The translations under genes were made by a program, and so were the position numbers. From contig OZ010613.1 in the NCBI GenBank assembly GCA_963932145.1, forward strand, positions 40,248,581 through 40,312,580: DNA of 64,000 nt. Direction: 5' to 3'. The stretch is from Acanthosepion lycidas. Taxonomy: Eukaryota > Mollusca > Cephalopoda > Sepiida > Sepiidae. This document shows, piece by piece, positions 11,741-25,266 of the stretch; the stretch's first letter is position 1, and each line of letters opens with the position of its first letter. Under the pieces are notes generated by a model. It saw nothing but the letters and a program-made list of their open reading frames with translations. It made no database searches and had not been told where the DNA came from.

Positions 11741-13620
11741 GGGTGTATTTAGCTTATTTTCTTGGCTTATATTAGGTTGGTGCAAAAATAATGTCGTTTT
11801 CTCACATATGTTACTGTGAGAAAACGACATTATTTTTGCACCAACATAAATTTACTCGTTAAAACAAGCAGTTTATAAGTCATCGAATGAACTTGTCAAA
11901 ACCTAACAGTTTAAAACCTAAGATTATGTCAAATCAATTGAAATGTTTGAATATTGCAGCCACATCTTATCTGGTGCTCCTGCTATGTATCTAGAGATTC
12001 TTCATAAAATCCAAATAAGAATCTGCATTGTTACTGGTTCTGACCTGGCATCTCTGCTTCAGTCACTTTCCAACCATCATAATGTAATTTCCCTGTGCCA
12101 TTTCTATAAATACTGACATGGTAATTTTTCTGATGAACTTGCCTCTGTGGTACTGAGACCTCATGAATTTCAGTGCAGTACTAGATTGGCAGCAAGGTCT
12201 CATCATTTTACATTTGAAATGGCTAGATGTAACCATAAGTTCTAGGCTAACAGTCTCACTTGTGGAACTCTCTTCTGGCTTCTTGTTTCCCAGTCAACTT
12301 CAAAAATTTAAATGCAATGTCAATTGTTATCTTCTGCTTAATTCTTGTTCTTTTATTGTCCGCTCTCATTAATATTAGGTTGGTGCAAAAATAATGTCGT
12401 TTTCTCACATAGTAACATATGTGAGAAAACGACATTATTTTTGCACCAACCTAATAGTATATTTTTTTATCATATTCTTTAACACTGTAACCCCCTTGCA
12501 TCTTTGTTGCTTTATTGCCTTGCTTGGAGTGAAATGACTAAAAAAAAAAAAAAAAAAAAAAAAGAATTCTAAAGCAGCGCATTTAGAATTTGTGCATTTG
12601 ATCGACTAATTATTGGGTAACTTGCCAGATCTCAGGGAATAGTGTTTTTCTGCCTTTGCCAAGGGCCAAAGTGAACACAAGAAGACTTGGCCAAAATAAT
12701 TCAAGCTCAGTTCATCAATTCTTTTTTCCTTGCTGAAAATTGTTATTCTATCTTACAATTCCAACCCTGCCACACACAGAGTAGACAACATGTCATTCAT
12801 GCAACACATGTTTGATAGGACAAGTGCATCAAACTCGGTTGCAGCTCCATGGAAATGTAGTATAGTACTTCTGCTAGCATTTACATAATATTTTATTTCT
12901 ATCATAATAAACACAGTAAATGTTTGTACTTTACTTTTACGGTGTCTATAGACATCCGTTATTTCTCAGTCATTGTTTAAAAATCTTTAATACACTGCTT
13001 TATTTTCTATTTTCCTTTCCACTGCATTGTTTTTCAAGGCGCCTCTACTGCACTACTTAATTTCACTCACGGTCATTTTTTGTTGCCATAGCAGGATATG
13101 ACAACACAACCTCAAAGTTCAAATATGCTATCCTTCATTCATTCATCCGAGTAATTTACAGCGGCAGGATAAAATTTTGGCATTGCAAACAAAATCAGAA
13201 TGTTAAAGGTTAATTCTTCTTGATGGTTTTGCTCAAAAAGGTTTCTCTGTTCAAAGCCTAAGTGAGAAGTGCTTGGAGTTGTCACTGCAAATGTTTTCCT
13301 CACAGAAACTTGAAATCCTAAAGAGAACAAACATTTGAAAAGCAACAAAATGTAATTGGATCGACTTACCAACTGCTTTGCCTGTTTGTAGCATGTATTT
13401 ACCAGTTTGTGACACGGCAGCATTAATCTTCTTGCCCTTCTCTGTGCTCTGCATTGTGCTGGAAAATACAGTCAATAAAGGGTTTCGTATTTAGGACTCA
13501 ACTGACAACCACTAATTAAATCAAACAGGCCACCTCTACCAAACTCGTCTTGGAGACTAATTTGCTAGAATGACTAAGTTGGTGTTGCATTGGAATTTGA
13601 TTGTTCTGGCCTGGTGCTAG

Positions 13621-13651
<31 letters not shown>

Positions 13652-14325
13652 TCTCATCCTTTATAGATTTTGGTAATTACTATTGCCAGAATTCTATTTT
13701 AAGATCACGTTCTTTCAAAATTTAGGTGATCACTAGTGCCAAAATTTTCTTTTTAAGGCCACATCCTTTCAAGATTTAAGTGATCATGGTTCTCCACAGA
13801 GTCTTTCTTTATTATCTGTGAATTACCATGACTTCTTGGGAATGATAGCAGTTTCCAACTGCTTTTTACTGTTTGGAATTCAGTTTTCCTTCTTTTAGAC
13901 TGGTTGGCAGCCTAGTCTACCCTACCATTTAACACATGACTGTGGGGAGAAGAGTCAGATTCATGCTCTTCCCAATGGCATTAGTGTGAAAGTGAATGCA
14001 ACAAGAGTCTGGAATTTAAACAAGGCTTGCCGGTTCCACTTTTAACATTGATGATCATTGCACAACACATCAATGCCATATTAAACTTAGTAAATTGTGT
14101 GGGGTGGAGAAAGAGAAAAGAAAAACGAATAGTAAATGGGATAGAATAGGTGTCTGAAAAATGGGATGCACTGGACAGAAGAAGGAAATGGAGAAACTGG
14201 AAAAAGGGAGAGGGCTGAATGTAGAACATTATGGACGAAGAGATTGTTTCTTTTAATAATAAGCAAATTATATTTTTCTCTTCAAAATTCTTGACTTCAA
14301 TGAAACTAAAGAGTATGATAACTGT

Positions 14326-14360
<35 letters not shown>

Positions 14361-17300
14361 TGAGGGTAAGGAAGGCATACACACCTGTGACCCTCCAAAA
14401 AGATGGCCTTAAAAAATAAATATCTAGAGAATTCAAATTTGAAAGTCAAGCAATAAATTGATCAAAATGTAACAATATACTGGACACTTACTGTGACAAG
14501 CGCACCTTGAGGTCATTCATGTTTAGTTGTCCTTGGAAAGGGTGACTGTAAAATACACAGACAAAGGTTAATTGAAGAGAAAAACAAAATAGCAATTAGA
14601 AAAATGACAAACAAAAAAACAGTTGAAAACACAATAAAAATGTTTTTGTTTTTTTTATCTTGGCAACTCACAAATGAATCATTTAGCATTAAACTTTCTC
14701 TTTTTGTATTACACAACGTTACTTAAAACACTTCAATATCATCTTATTAAGAAAGCCTGTTTGTAATAAAAATATTGATAAGAGAAACAATGTAACTCAG
14801 ATTATTTCAGTTAATCTCTTATTAAGCTATTGCATGTAAATTTTAGCACTCAGTTTCCACTTGTAGAGTAGATAAGAAGGTCTCATTATAAAAACGAGAT
14901 ACCTAAAAGGAGATCACTGCATCCAACCAGAAGCACCAGTTACAACATGAACAATATAAGAAATAACCATCAAAGTACCGAGTTAGTTGTACATTTTCCT
15001 TCTTCTATTTGACAATTACAAATAAAATATATTCATATTCATTGGTTATATTTTACATGGCACTGTAAACAGGATATCATGACCACCAAGAACATTGTCT
15101 CCAGTGATGCAAGAACCATTACATAACTACTCAAGGTCATCCCAGCAAGTGAAAAACTAACAGATCCTGTAGTCACAGGAGGGAAAGGGCATGTAGAATA
15201 GATCAGAAGGTCTCATAAAAATTGTATACTTAAAAAGATACCACCACATCTGACCAAAAGCACCAATTTGTTGTATTAGGTTGGTGCAAAAATATTGTCG
15301 TTTTCTCACATATGTTTTTATGTCAAAAAACGACATTGCACCAACCTAATACATTTTCCATCTTCCGTTTGCCACTTATGAATAAAATATGTTCATAACC
15401 TGTTTGGGTTTTGTTGGTTATATTTTTTTTACACCACTGAAAATTATAATTTGTCAGGTGAAATTCAAGAGAATTAAACTAGTGGGATTATTGGACATTT
15501 TTATCATCTGTCTTTTTACTATGAAAAGAATTTGGCAGACAAACTGCAAAGAGTTTCAACAAGTTTTACAAAGAAATCAGTGTTGTATGGCTTCTTAAAT
15601 TTGGGATTTAAGGTAGAGCTGATCTAAAAAAAAAATTAAAAAAAAAAATGAACCTAAGAATATACAAAGTTCTCGGCCGGACCAAGGCACCCCTTTCAAA
15701 AAAAAAAAAAAAAAATATTTGGAGAAGTGTATCAAACCAAGCACCTCTTATTCTGGTATCTGTTATACAAGAAGAAACAAAATGAACAAAATTTGGCATA
15801 AAGTACTCACATTGGAGAAATTTCCTCAATGTTTGGATGATTGTTGCTCTGCCACAGACGATAATTGTGGGTTGTCTTCCAGGCTTGGATAAAACAGGGG
15901 TTGAAGTCATCTTGACATTTTTCATCTGGAAAGAAATTCATTCACACCAAATTTCAATATTTTTGTTCTCAAAGCCAAAACTCAAAATAAAGTAAAATGT
16001 TCATTAACCTTAAACACTTCACTGATGGTTATAAGAGCAACAAGATATGTCAATAGAAAGATCTTTTCAGAAGCCAAGATAAAAAGAAAGACATAAAAAC
16101 AAGGAATCAGTTAAAGAGAAAAAAAAATGAATTTGTAACAAGAAAGGTACAAAAATTTTCGCATTTTTTTTTTTTTTTTTTTTTTTACAATTTTGAAGAA
16201 GACTGATAAAGCCTACTTCAAGCATTTAATTCAAAAGACCTTTTCAGATCTCTCAACTGGCCACGTGTCCTCTGTACATTAACTAAATCCTCTAATTTTG
16301 CCTGACAAATGAATAAAAAAATGTTGTAGCATTAGACTGGAAGGAAAAAAAAAACTCTTTAATCAACAATTATTTTGGTCCAGGGAAGCTTCCCAACTAA
16401 CTCAACTGATTTCCCCTTCTGGAAATTAACCATTGACTGAGTGACAGATCAGCCAGTCAGTTAAGTGCCATACACGATACATGCTTGGATGATCATATCT
16501 CACTCCATGACTGACTAGACAGAAGATTATCCCCAAAGTAGGTTTCCATTTCTTTCTGCAATAGACTAGTTGCCAACCAAGTCTAAAGAAACCAGTCTGC
16601 CCTGCTGTTCAACCCATAGCTGGGGAAGAGATGGATTCATACTTTTACCAAGGGTATTTGTGCGTAAGTGAATGTAATGAACTCAACTAGAATTCAAATT
16701 TGGTTCTCAGATTTTTAGCATGGCTCAGAAAAAACTGTAAAACAGACCATTTTTAAACTCGGGTTTTTCAGTACGGGTCAGACATTTAAGAAATAAATGA
16801 TTGATTGTTCTGTGGCATATCAACTTCTTATGGGTCATTTAATGTCGAAATTTAATTTTCTTGGAAGCTTTGAATAATAAAAAGCTGATATATGTTATTC
16901 TGTTTTCACAATTGAATTCAGGGTAGATGATACTCAGCTTTTGTGCATATACAGGTTTGTGTGGATATAATTACTAGACATGTATGTTTTAAGTTGTAGT
17001 TTTTACTGTTACTACAAATTGTTATAATAGTTGAATGGTTTGGCCAATTATTTTTACTCACTCACTCTTCTCTATCTACCATCATGACATGTCAATAAGA
17101 AAATGTCAGTTTTCCTTGAATAAACATTCAGGTCACTTATTGAAAAGAAAATCACTCACTTGTGAAGCAAGTGGGGCACATACTTTTTATAACTTGTGAT
17201 GATTCTGTTTATCGTTTACAGATTATAAAAATCAAAACAATTTAACAACAGTAGTGGCAAAACATTTTTCCCCAAGATGTAGGAGTCCTTCAATATATAT

Positions 17301-18265
17301 TAGGATTCCTACACACTTACAGCTTAAGATTGATGTTTATGAAAATAGACAAAACCAAAATGAAAACATTTGTTTAGTAGCAGCATATATAATAATGTGG
17401 TTACTTTTATTTTTTAAATATTAGGTCAAAATGAAACCTGTAAGTTGATATAAACAAATTTTATACACATTTGAAAGTGGGTACTCACTTTAAATAAAAA
17501 AAAAAAAAAAAAAAAAAAAAAATCACACAGACTTTTCCTCTTGATTATTGCTTATTCAAACATTGGGATTGTCAATACCTGTTTAGCATTGTATTTTAAA
17601 ATTACTTTTTAATGCTTTTTTTTGTGGGGGCATTATTTGAGAAAATATGGTATGTATTCATCAAGATATATGGCAACAGAGAAAGAAGTGAGTTTGTGTC
17701 TTTTTTCAAAGGTGCAATGATGAAGAAGAAAACCCCAAATCACCAAGAAGTTCCACTGGATTGTTGAATTTCATTATGAGTTTGCTTCTATGCACACAAA
17801 CACACACCTCAGCATAAGCTGCGTAGGTGTCAATATGCTCAATTCTCAATAATCTAACACAGGGTGCACCTTCCCTTCATTCTTTTGCATTGCAGCCATT
17901 AGTAAGATTATACCTTTCAGGAAACCAAAATCTACCTTGGCGGTAAGTACATCTTGCTGATTATGGATTGACATGCAAAGATCCAGAGCAGCTGGAAAAA
18001 TGCAAAAGAATAATCAGTTTGCAAGTTCGTGGGGAGCATGACACCCTATATTAGAAAAGCTGCACTCAAAATACGCATTCAGAGGTGATACAGAAGAGAT
18101 ACAAGCACAAGTTATATAGTTGAAGTTGGCACCCGTTCACATTGGGATTGTTACCCCTCAATACCTGTTTAGCATTATGTTTCTAGTTCCTTCTAAAGTT
18201 TTCTCATTCTCTTTCACTCCTCCTAACTAACTTGTTGGCATTATCGACTTGCCTCAGGTGAATTG

Positions 18266-18301
<36 letters not shown>

Positions 18302-18309
18302 GTGTGTGC

Positions 18310-18362
<53 letters not shown>

Positions 18363-18764
18363 ATTAACTTTTGTTGTATCAGTTATTAGTTATACAAAAG
18401 TTAATTAAATGAACACGCAACCACCCCTTGTCTGGATGAATATATTTCTCTGTATCCTTGGAAACTGTAAATTATGATTTTTGCTGTGCCTTTAAAAACC
18501 AGTAAATTTAAAAATAAGTTACTCCAAAATTCACTTGAGGATGAAATGGAACTAATGTCTTTAATTTAATTACAAAATTAAATTCTAAGTGTTTAGCTTC
18601 CATTTTTGAAACATGATTAGAACTGTGAAGCAAAAAAAACAAAAAAAAAACATTTTAAATCAGTTAATTTATATTAATGCTCTGTAAAGTTACATTGAGC
18701 ACTATTTTGTAAAAATAAAAATATCTACAAGAACACCAGATTATATATCTTAGTGTTCTTTCTT

Positions 18765-18815
<51 letters not shown>

Positions 18816-21758
18816 TGTGAAGTGATCTCCAAAGAAATTCAACAATCCAGTTGAACTTCTTGATGATTCTAGTTTTTGCTACAAAAGGACATTAGTACCA
18901 ATTGGACACAAAAGAATACAAAACTGGATTCCATTTTAACCATGTTAGTTAACATGTAACCCTACATACCTTCAAGGAGTTTAAAAAGTTCACATTACAA
19001 GAGAAAATTTTATTAAAGACACTTTTCCTCTGAGAAGTGTATGTGCTCTTTGCCTGCTTCCGCTTATACATATGTATAAAAAAAAAAAAAAACATTTTAA
19101 AATTCTACAACGCCAAACGGCTCTAATACAGATATAGATAGAAACGAACAAGCATAGAGACAGATAGACTCTCTCCAAGTCTGGAAATCAGGAGGCGATA
19201 AGCTAAGGTAGTTAATTTGATTTATGATACCCACTTATCCTCAGAGATCCCAAGGCATTTTCTTCAGTTTCATCTTTCTTTCAGTTAAATCAAAGAAGCC
19301 AAAAAAGAGCATACACATGTCCAGCTTCACTCTTGTTTTGGATACTCATATACGTCCTACAAACACACAAGAAACTCTATAAAAAATATTGTTGACAAAC
19401 AAATGTTAAAGTGGAAGGAGCCATTACTTTTATTTCATTTATTTCTTCATGAATTAAGAAAAATATTTCACATAGGATGAGATATGGTTGGAATTTAGAA
19501 TCTAAAGCCTTACACTCTTTCTAAAATAAATTGTAATGCAACGAGACCATGGAAAAACTAAAGTACTTACGGCTTGCAGACCAATTCTAAAACTGATTCT
19601 GTATATACAAGAATCTTGGCATCTCGACGTGGTGCAATGGTTGACAAGCTTGTCTCGCAAGATCAATTATAACTCACAAATAATGAGTTCAATCCTCACT
19701 GGGTGCTCTAAACTTTTGGCATTGTGCCAGATCTAAGCTATACTTAGAAAATCAATATACAAGAATTGTGAAGTAAGCAAACAAGAGAGATTAGTGATTG
19801 CAAAGAATTTTCAATTTCTATCTGCTTATAAAGACAACTTACCTCCTTTATGAACGCTTGACAGCAATGCTAGAATGTATTCTTTAAATTGAGCACGGAC
19901 CCACTCATCTCCTCCTTCCCATTCTGAAAGGAAAAAAACAACAAAAAGCATTAATATAATAGTGGGGTGGGGGACAACAACAATCAAATGTAATTCTGCT
20001 TTCATTGTTAATTGTTTTTTGCAAGCTTTATTCTTTTTATTATTGCTGATTATTATCACCATATGCTGGATTGGATTCACTGACTTTTGTATGAGGCAGA
20101 GAAAACCTAAATTTGATATACATATTTTTAAATCTGTTTCACCCCAAGCAAGATAGTAAAGTCACCAAGACACAAGGGGTTACTGGGTGTGGAAGAATCA
20201 AAAACAGAAACATTATTGATGAACAAGGAAAAAGAGTAATCAGGAGGACAGTAGATAGCAATTGACATTTAAATTTTTGCAGGTTTAAAGCTGAAAAACA
20301 TGGACCAGAAGGAAGTTCCATAAGCAAGAAAAGAAACTATTAGGATAGAATTTACAGCCACATCTAGCCAGCTCAACTGTAAATTGATGAGATCTTGATG
20401 CCAATTTAATACTGCACTTAAATTCAAAAAGTTTAGGTACAATAGTGAAGAGCTCATCTGAAGAATTACCATGAAAGTATTTATAGAAAAAGCACAGATA
20501 GATAACCTTACAGTAGTAGGAAAGTGACTAATGCCTAGCTGCCAGATCAGGACCAATAATATTGCTAATTCTTCTTTGGATCTTATTAAGGAGCTCAAGG
20601 TAAAATAGCAGGAGCACCAGACCATATGTGGCAGCAATATTCTAAGCATGGACAAATGGTAGACTTATAGATATGTAGGATAGATTCTGGAGAGAAAAAT
20701 TGTCTCGTATGACAACTTTCTTTGCAGCTGAACTAGCAATGGATTCAATATAGTCTTTCTACTTCATGTCAGCTGAGAACGTTAGTCCGAGAAGGCACAA
20801 TGAGTTACACTCCTAGAGGTTAACATCGATAGCACCACAATATCATGTTGAAAATCACCATAGAGAAGGTTCCCTGCTTGTCATCAGCATGGCTAATGCT
20901 AAACTCAAGAAGAGAAAAATTCTACAATTTTTTGGGCTCATGTTTTTCACTCATATGAAGTGGAGTGATTATATTGGATTGATTGCTAGGTTTACTGCTA
21001 GGAAAATTAATTCAATGTGTCACACCAGACAATTCTTCTTGTCAGAAGACTTGCACATTTATAAATCTACCATTTGTGTATGCATTGAATACTGCTGCCA
21101 TATCTGGTATGATGCTCCTACTATACATCTCAACTTTCTCACCAATGTAACATGGCTTCCCTCTGTCTTTTCTACAAATATTTTCATAGCAACTGTACTG
21201 ATGAGCTTTTTTTTTTACCCCCTAGTATCTCGACTACCTGTATTTAAGCATGCTACAATATTGGCAACTAGGTTTCACTACTACTGTTGAACTAGCCAGG
21301 TGCAACTGTCAGTTCTATTCTAACAGTTTCTTTTCTTGTACATCTCACCTGTGGAACTCCACTTCCCCGTCATCTATAATTTTCAAAAATTTAAATGCAA
21401 CATCAATCCTAATTTTCTGACTTCCTGAACCCTGTTCTTTTATTGTCCTTTCCTTAACTCCTCCTCACAATTTACTGATATAAGTCCTACTAATTAATTC
21501 ACAGTTAGGGGGAAAAGCGGTAGATTCCTAGCTTTCCCAAAGATATTTGTGTGTAAGTGAATATAACGAACCCAACTGGAATTGGAACTCTAATTCCAAG
21601 CTATTATCCATCACATCAGCTGGTATTCCCAAGCACCTTGAGGCTGATGAATTGTTTTCTAACCTTCACTCCATTTTTTGTTGCTAGCCTCTCACTACTA
21701 TATTTTCATGGTTGATGTTCAGGAGAACTACATTCCTTGATTTCAGAAAAAGTTTGTA

Positions 21759-21798
<40 letters not shown>

Positions 21799-22437
21799 TT
21801 TGAAAATTTAATTTGGCCTAAAAAATTCTTATAAAAAAGTGCTATCAAATAAAATTAACCACAGATTAATAATTAAAAATTTCATTTCAGAATTCAACAA
21901 ATTTAAAACAAAGTACAAACACACAATAAATCATGAAGATTTGGAGAAGAGAACATGTTGTTCAGCAATTCTGAGCTTTCACAAATATGAAATGCAAGTT
22001 AAAATCTATTTGGGTGCTATTTCTTGATTCCAACTTCATGACACTTATTTCGTTGGGTGGAGAGGATTCAACTGAGGAAGCCATGGCAAAAAAAAGCAGT
22101 AAAAAGGCTAGACAAAAATTAATAAAGTAAACAATTCATGCTATTGAACCGATAGATACCTGTTCCATCGAGAAAGAGACTTTTGCCGTCCGTAACTATT
22201 TTCACAAGGAAATCTGCAAACCTCAAATCTGTTGTTGTCAGGTTCAACTGTTTCTTCAATTCAAAATCATGGAAAACAATTCGGCCATCATTGATCTAAT
22301 AAAGAAAGAAAAAGAATTACTGGTAGAAAAAAATAATTTCTGATGAAGCATGAAACAGTTCATTTTGGCAGTCAAGAAATATTTGATATTCAAGTGTTGA
22401 TAAAGGTTTAAAAGTTACTTTCAAAAACCACTAGAAG

Positions 22438-22479
<42 letters not shown>

Positions 22480-23315
22480 AACAGAGGATGTCTGTCTGTG
22501 TGATACCTTTTCACTCAAGATCCATCCAACCGATTATGACTAAACTTGGCACATACATTGTACAATGTAAGAGATAGGTTCTTTGCATAAAAAAAAAATC
22601 AATAATCTTTAAAAAAAAATCAATAATCGATAAAGTTGATCAAAAATTGATGAATTCAACTTTTTTCTCTGATTTCGTTCAAACTCTTTATGTAAGTTAC
22701 TTACATCATGATGAGCTCAATGAGACCTCATTTTTATTTCTACACTATGTTTAGCGAAAAATGAAAAATCAATTTCAACACAAATTTTAAACTAAAAACT
22801 CCCTCAATTTTCAAACAATCTAATACAAGCTTCACTCAATTGTAGCTAACAATAAATTGATTGTTTAACAGTCATTTAACTTGATAACTGAGTCCACCCA
22901 TATACTGAAAACCTGCATAAATAGCAAAAAATGGTGATTTTTGCTGGTTTCTTTCTTATTTTTCATTGATCTTTCAACCAATTTTCATCAAACTTGACAA
23001 CTGCTTTATAAATGTATCCTCTTTTACATCCCTGCTAGCACACTGACAAATTGAATTTCAAAAATTCAAAAATAATTTTGGTCTGAAGTGGGTCTTCATG
23101 TTGCCTGTTTTACCCCTTCATGTCCTCGGCTAACTTCGATTGAATAAATACAGACTACTTCTGTTATATCAGTAACTGCATTAATTCAAATTGTTTTTTA
23201 ATGAAAGTACTTTAAAGTAATTGAAGAAGATAGACTGTTGCATCTAAACATGCTATTTTTGCTCCATTCTAATTGAATGCTTTTTCTTGATAGACCAGTT
23301 GGTATGGCTGCTAGT

Positions 23316-23364
<49 letters not shown>

Positions 23365-25228
23365 TATATATATATATATATATATAATCTTATGTTAAAT
23401 AGTTAAATGAGGTTTCTCTGGAATGTGCTGGTGTTATGTTCCTTGCTGGCTGTGAGGTCATATAATTTGATTAATGTATATTTGGGCAGCAACCTTTCTT
23501 TTAAACATCTTTCATTAAATATGATGAAAACAAATTTCATGTAAATCAAATTGCCAAAAACATCTCATTATAGAGAAGCCCTGTCTATCAAGCATTGTCA
23601 CGTTTATAATGTCGGCCTTCCGTCCTCTGGGACTTATGTCACTGTACACCGTTTTCGTTTACCTTTTTACCTCTCGTCTCACTGCGACTTCCTTTTCTTG
23701 TTTTCTATTTTTTTTTTTAATCTTTTCCTCTCTCTTTCCATGTGTTTCCAGCATAAACTAGTCTTCCTTAGCGTTAATTCCTTTTTTGATTACGCTTTAC
23801 CATTTTCATCTACTCTCGGCAACGTGATTGCCACGCGATTTGTGTTTTCCTTTGGCGGGATCTTCAGTGTTCTTTTTGGTTCGGGACCTGCATGCGTGCA
23901 CACTTGCTCGCCGCTCCGCCTTGCCTTATAACTTTGGTATGTTTTATTTCATTCTTTTTTCTCTTATTCGCCTTTGTATCAAAAATGTATTGTTGTAACT
24001 CTACAAGTAGTTTTTTTTTTTTGCCTCTGTATTTCTGAGATGCTCATTCAACAAGTTTGTACTTTCGAGACCTGAATTTTGATATTTGAAAGAATATAGG
24101 ACCTTTCTATGTTGACTTTGCTCTGTCGTTTAGGCATGCTCCTTTACCATGTCTACCTTTGTGAATTGCCTCTTTCTGGCTCTCAACGCTAAGCTGCCTT
24201 TCCGAATTTTGATGCCGTCATATTTAACATAAATACGACACGTGCTTCGCTGTTCTTAGCCTCCTTCTCCACTACCATCTGCCTTGTGGCTACTTGTAGT
24301 AGTAGTAAGCTTACTTCTTTCTTTCTTTGTTCTCACTTGCTTCCTTCTCTATCTCTCGTCTTCCCTTTCCTCTTTGTCTCTTTCGTCGCAGTGGACTCAT
24401 GTTTTTTGTTCATTTTTCTTTCAGATTTTTTACCTGATTCACAGAATAAAATCTTTTGTTTTTCAATGAAATTCGTCCGTGTTTTGTGAATTAGAGTTTA
24501 CACTGGCTGTCTAAAGCAGCGTGTTTTTTAGCATGTTGTCCAGGGCAGCACAAGCATCTCACCCCCACTATCAACCTCACCTTGTTTAGCAATGGCAGTG
24601 GCATGCTGAAAGTTTTTTAAAAATAGAAAGATACTCACTTGAATTCCAGCCATGCTCAATACACAAAGGCTCGAAATAAATGTCCCTACCAGTATTCAAA
24701 ACCACACAAAAGACACATCACAAACAGTCAAAACATGAAAAGAAACTAACATTAAAATGAAACCCCTCTTGAAAATGGCTAATGAAGTGACTGAAAGAAC
24801 TTGGGTCAATGGACAGTATGGATAGGTTTTGTACTCCTTCACTCCATCCAAATAGAAAAATGTAATGCTGGAAAAACTAAATAAAAAAAAATTAATAAAA
24901 TTTTCCTTATCCATCATCTCTATCTATAAAAGGCAGGATGTGTGTGTGTGTGTGTGTGTCTAACGAATGCATGGCCACAATTTTCGACGGATTTGCACCA
25001 AAATTTACATACACAAAGTTAGCGGAAAGGCCAAGACTGACTTTGCATTTCCCAACTCACATCGATAGTGGAAATAATTTTTTTCATGCTTCTACGGCAG
25101 TTTTCATGTAGTTTGCAGCCATTTTGTACTGGCCAGAGTGAGAGCCTATAGCTGGCTCCCACGAATAGGCAGGAAGGTTCTATTGGACAGCGTGAGAGCC
25201 AACAGCTGACATGAATGTTAACTAGCAT

Positions 25229-25266
<38 letters not shown>

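Noticed and set aside
11771..15349. Annotating the three MITE hairpins as microRNA genes
   Set aside because: Hairpin shape alone is not evidence of processing; they are explained as transposon copies.
15608..15925. Minus-strand frame starting MKNVKMTSTPVLSK
   Set aside because: It starts in AVL9 exon 10 but in the wrong frame; only the +1 frame gives AWKTTHNYRLW and fits the splice phases.
20269..20655. 128-codon minus-strand frame as a membrane protein gene
   Set aside because: Its hydrophobic look comes from an out-of-frame reading of the decayed LINE reverse transcriptase C-terminus.
23551..24489. Open frames rich in Phe, Leu, Ser
   Set aside because: They follow from the pyrimidine-rich composition of the possible LTR; no domain or homology is seen.
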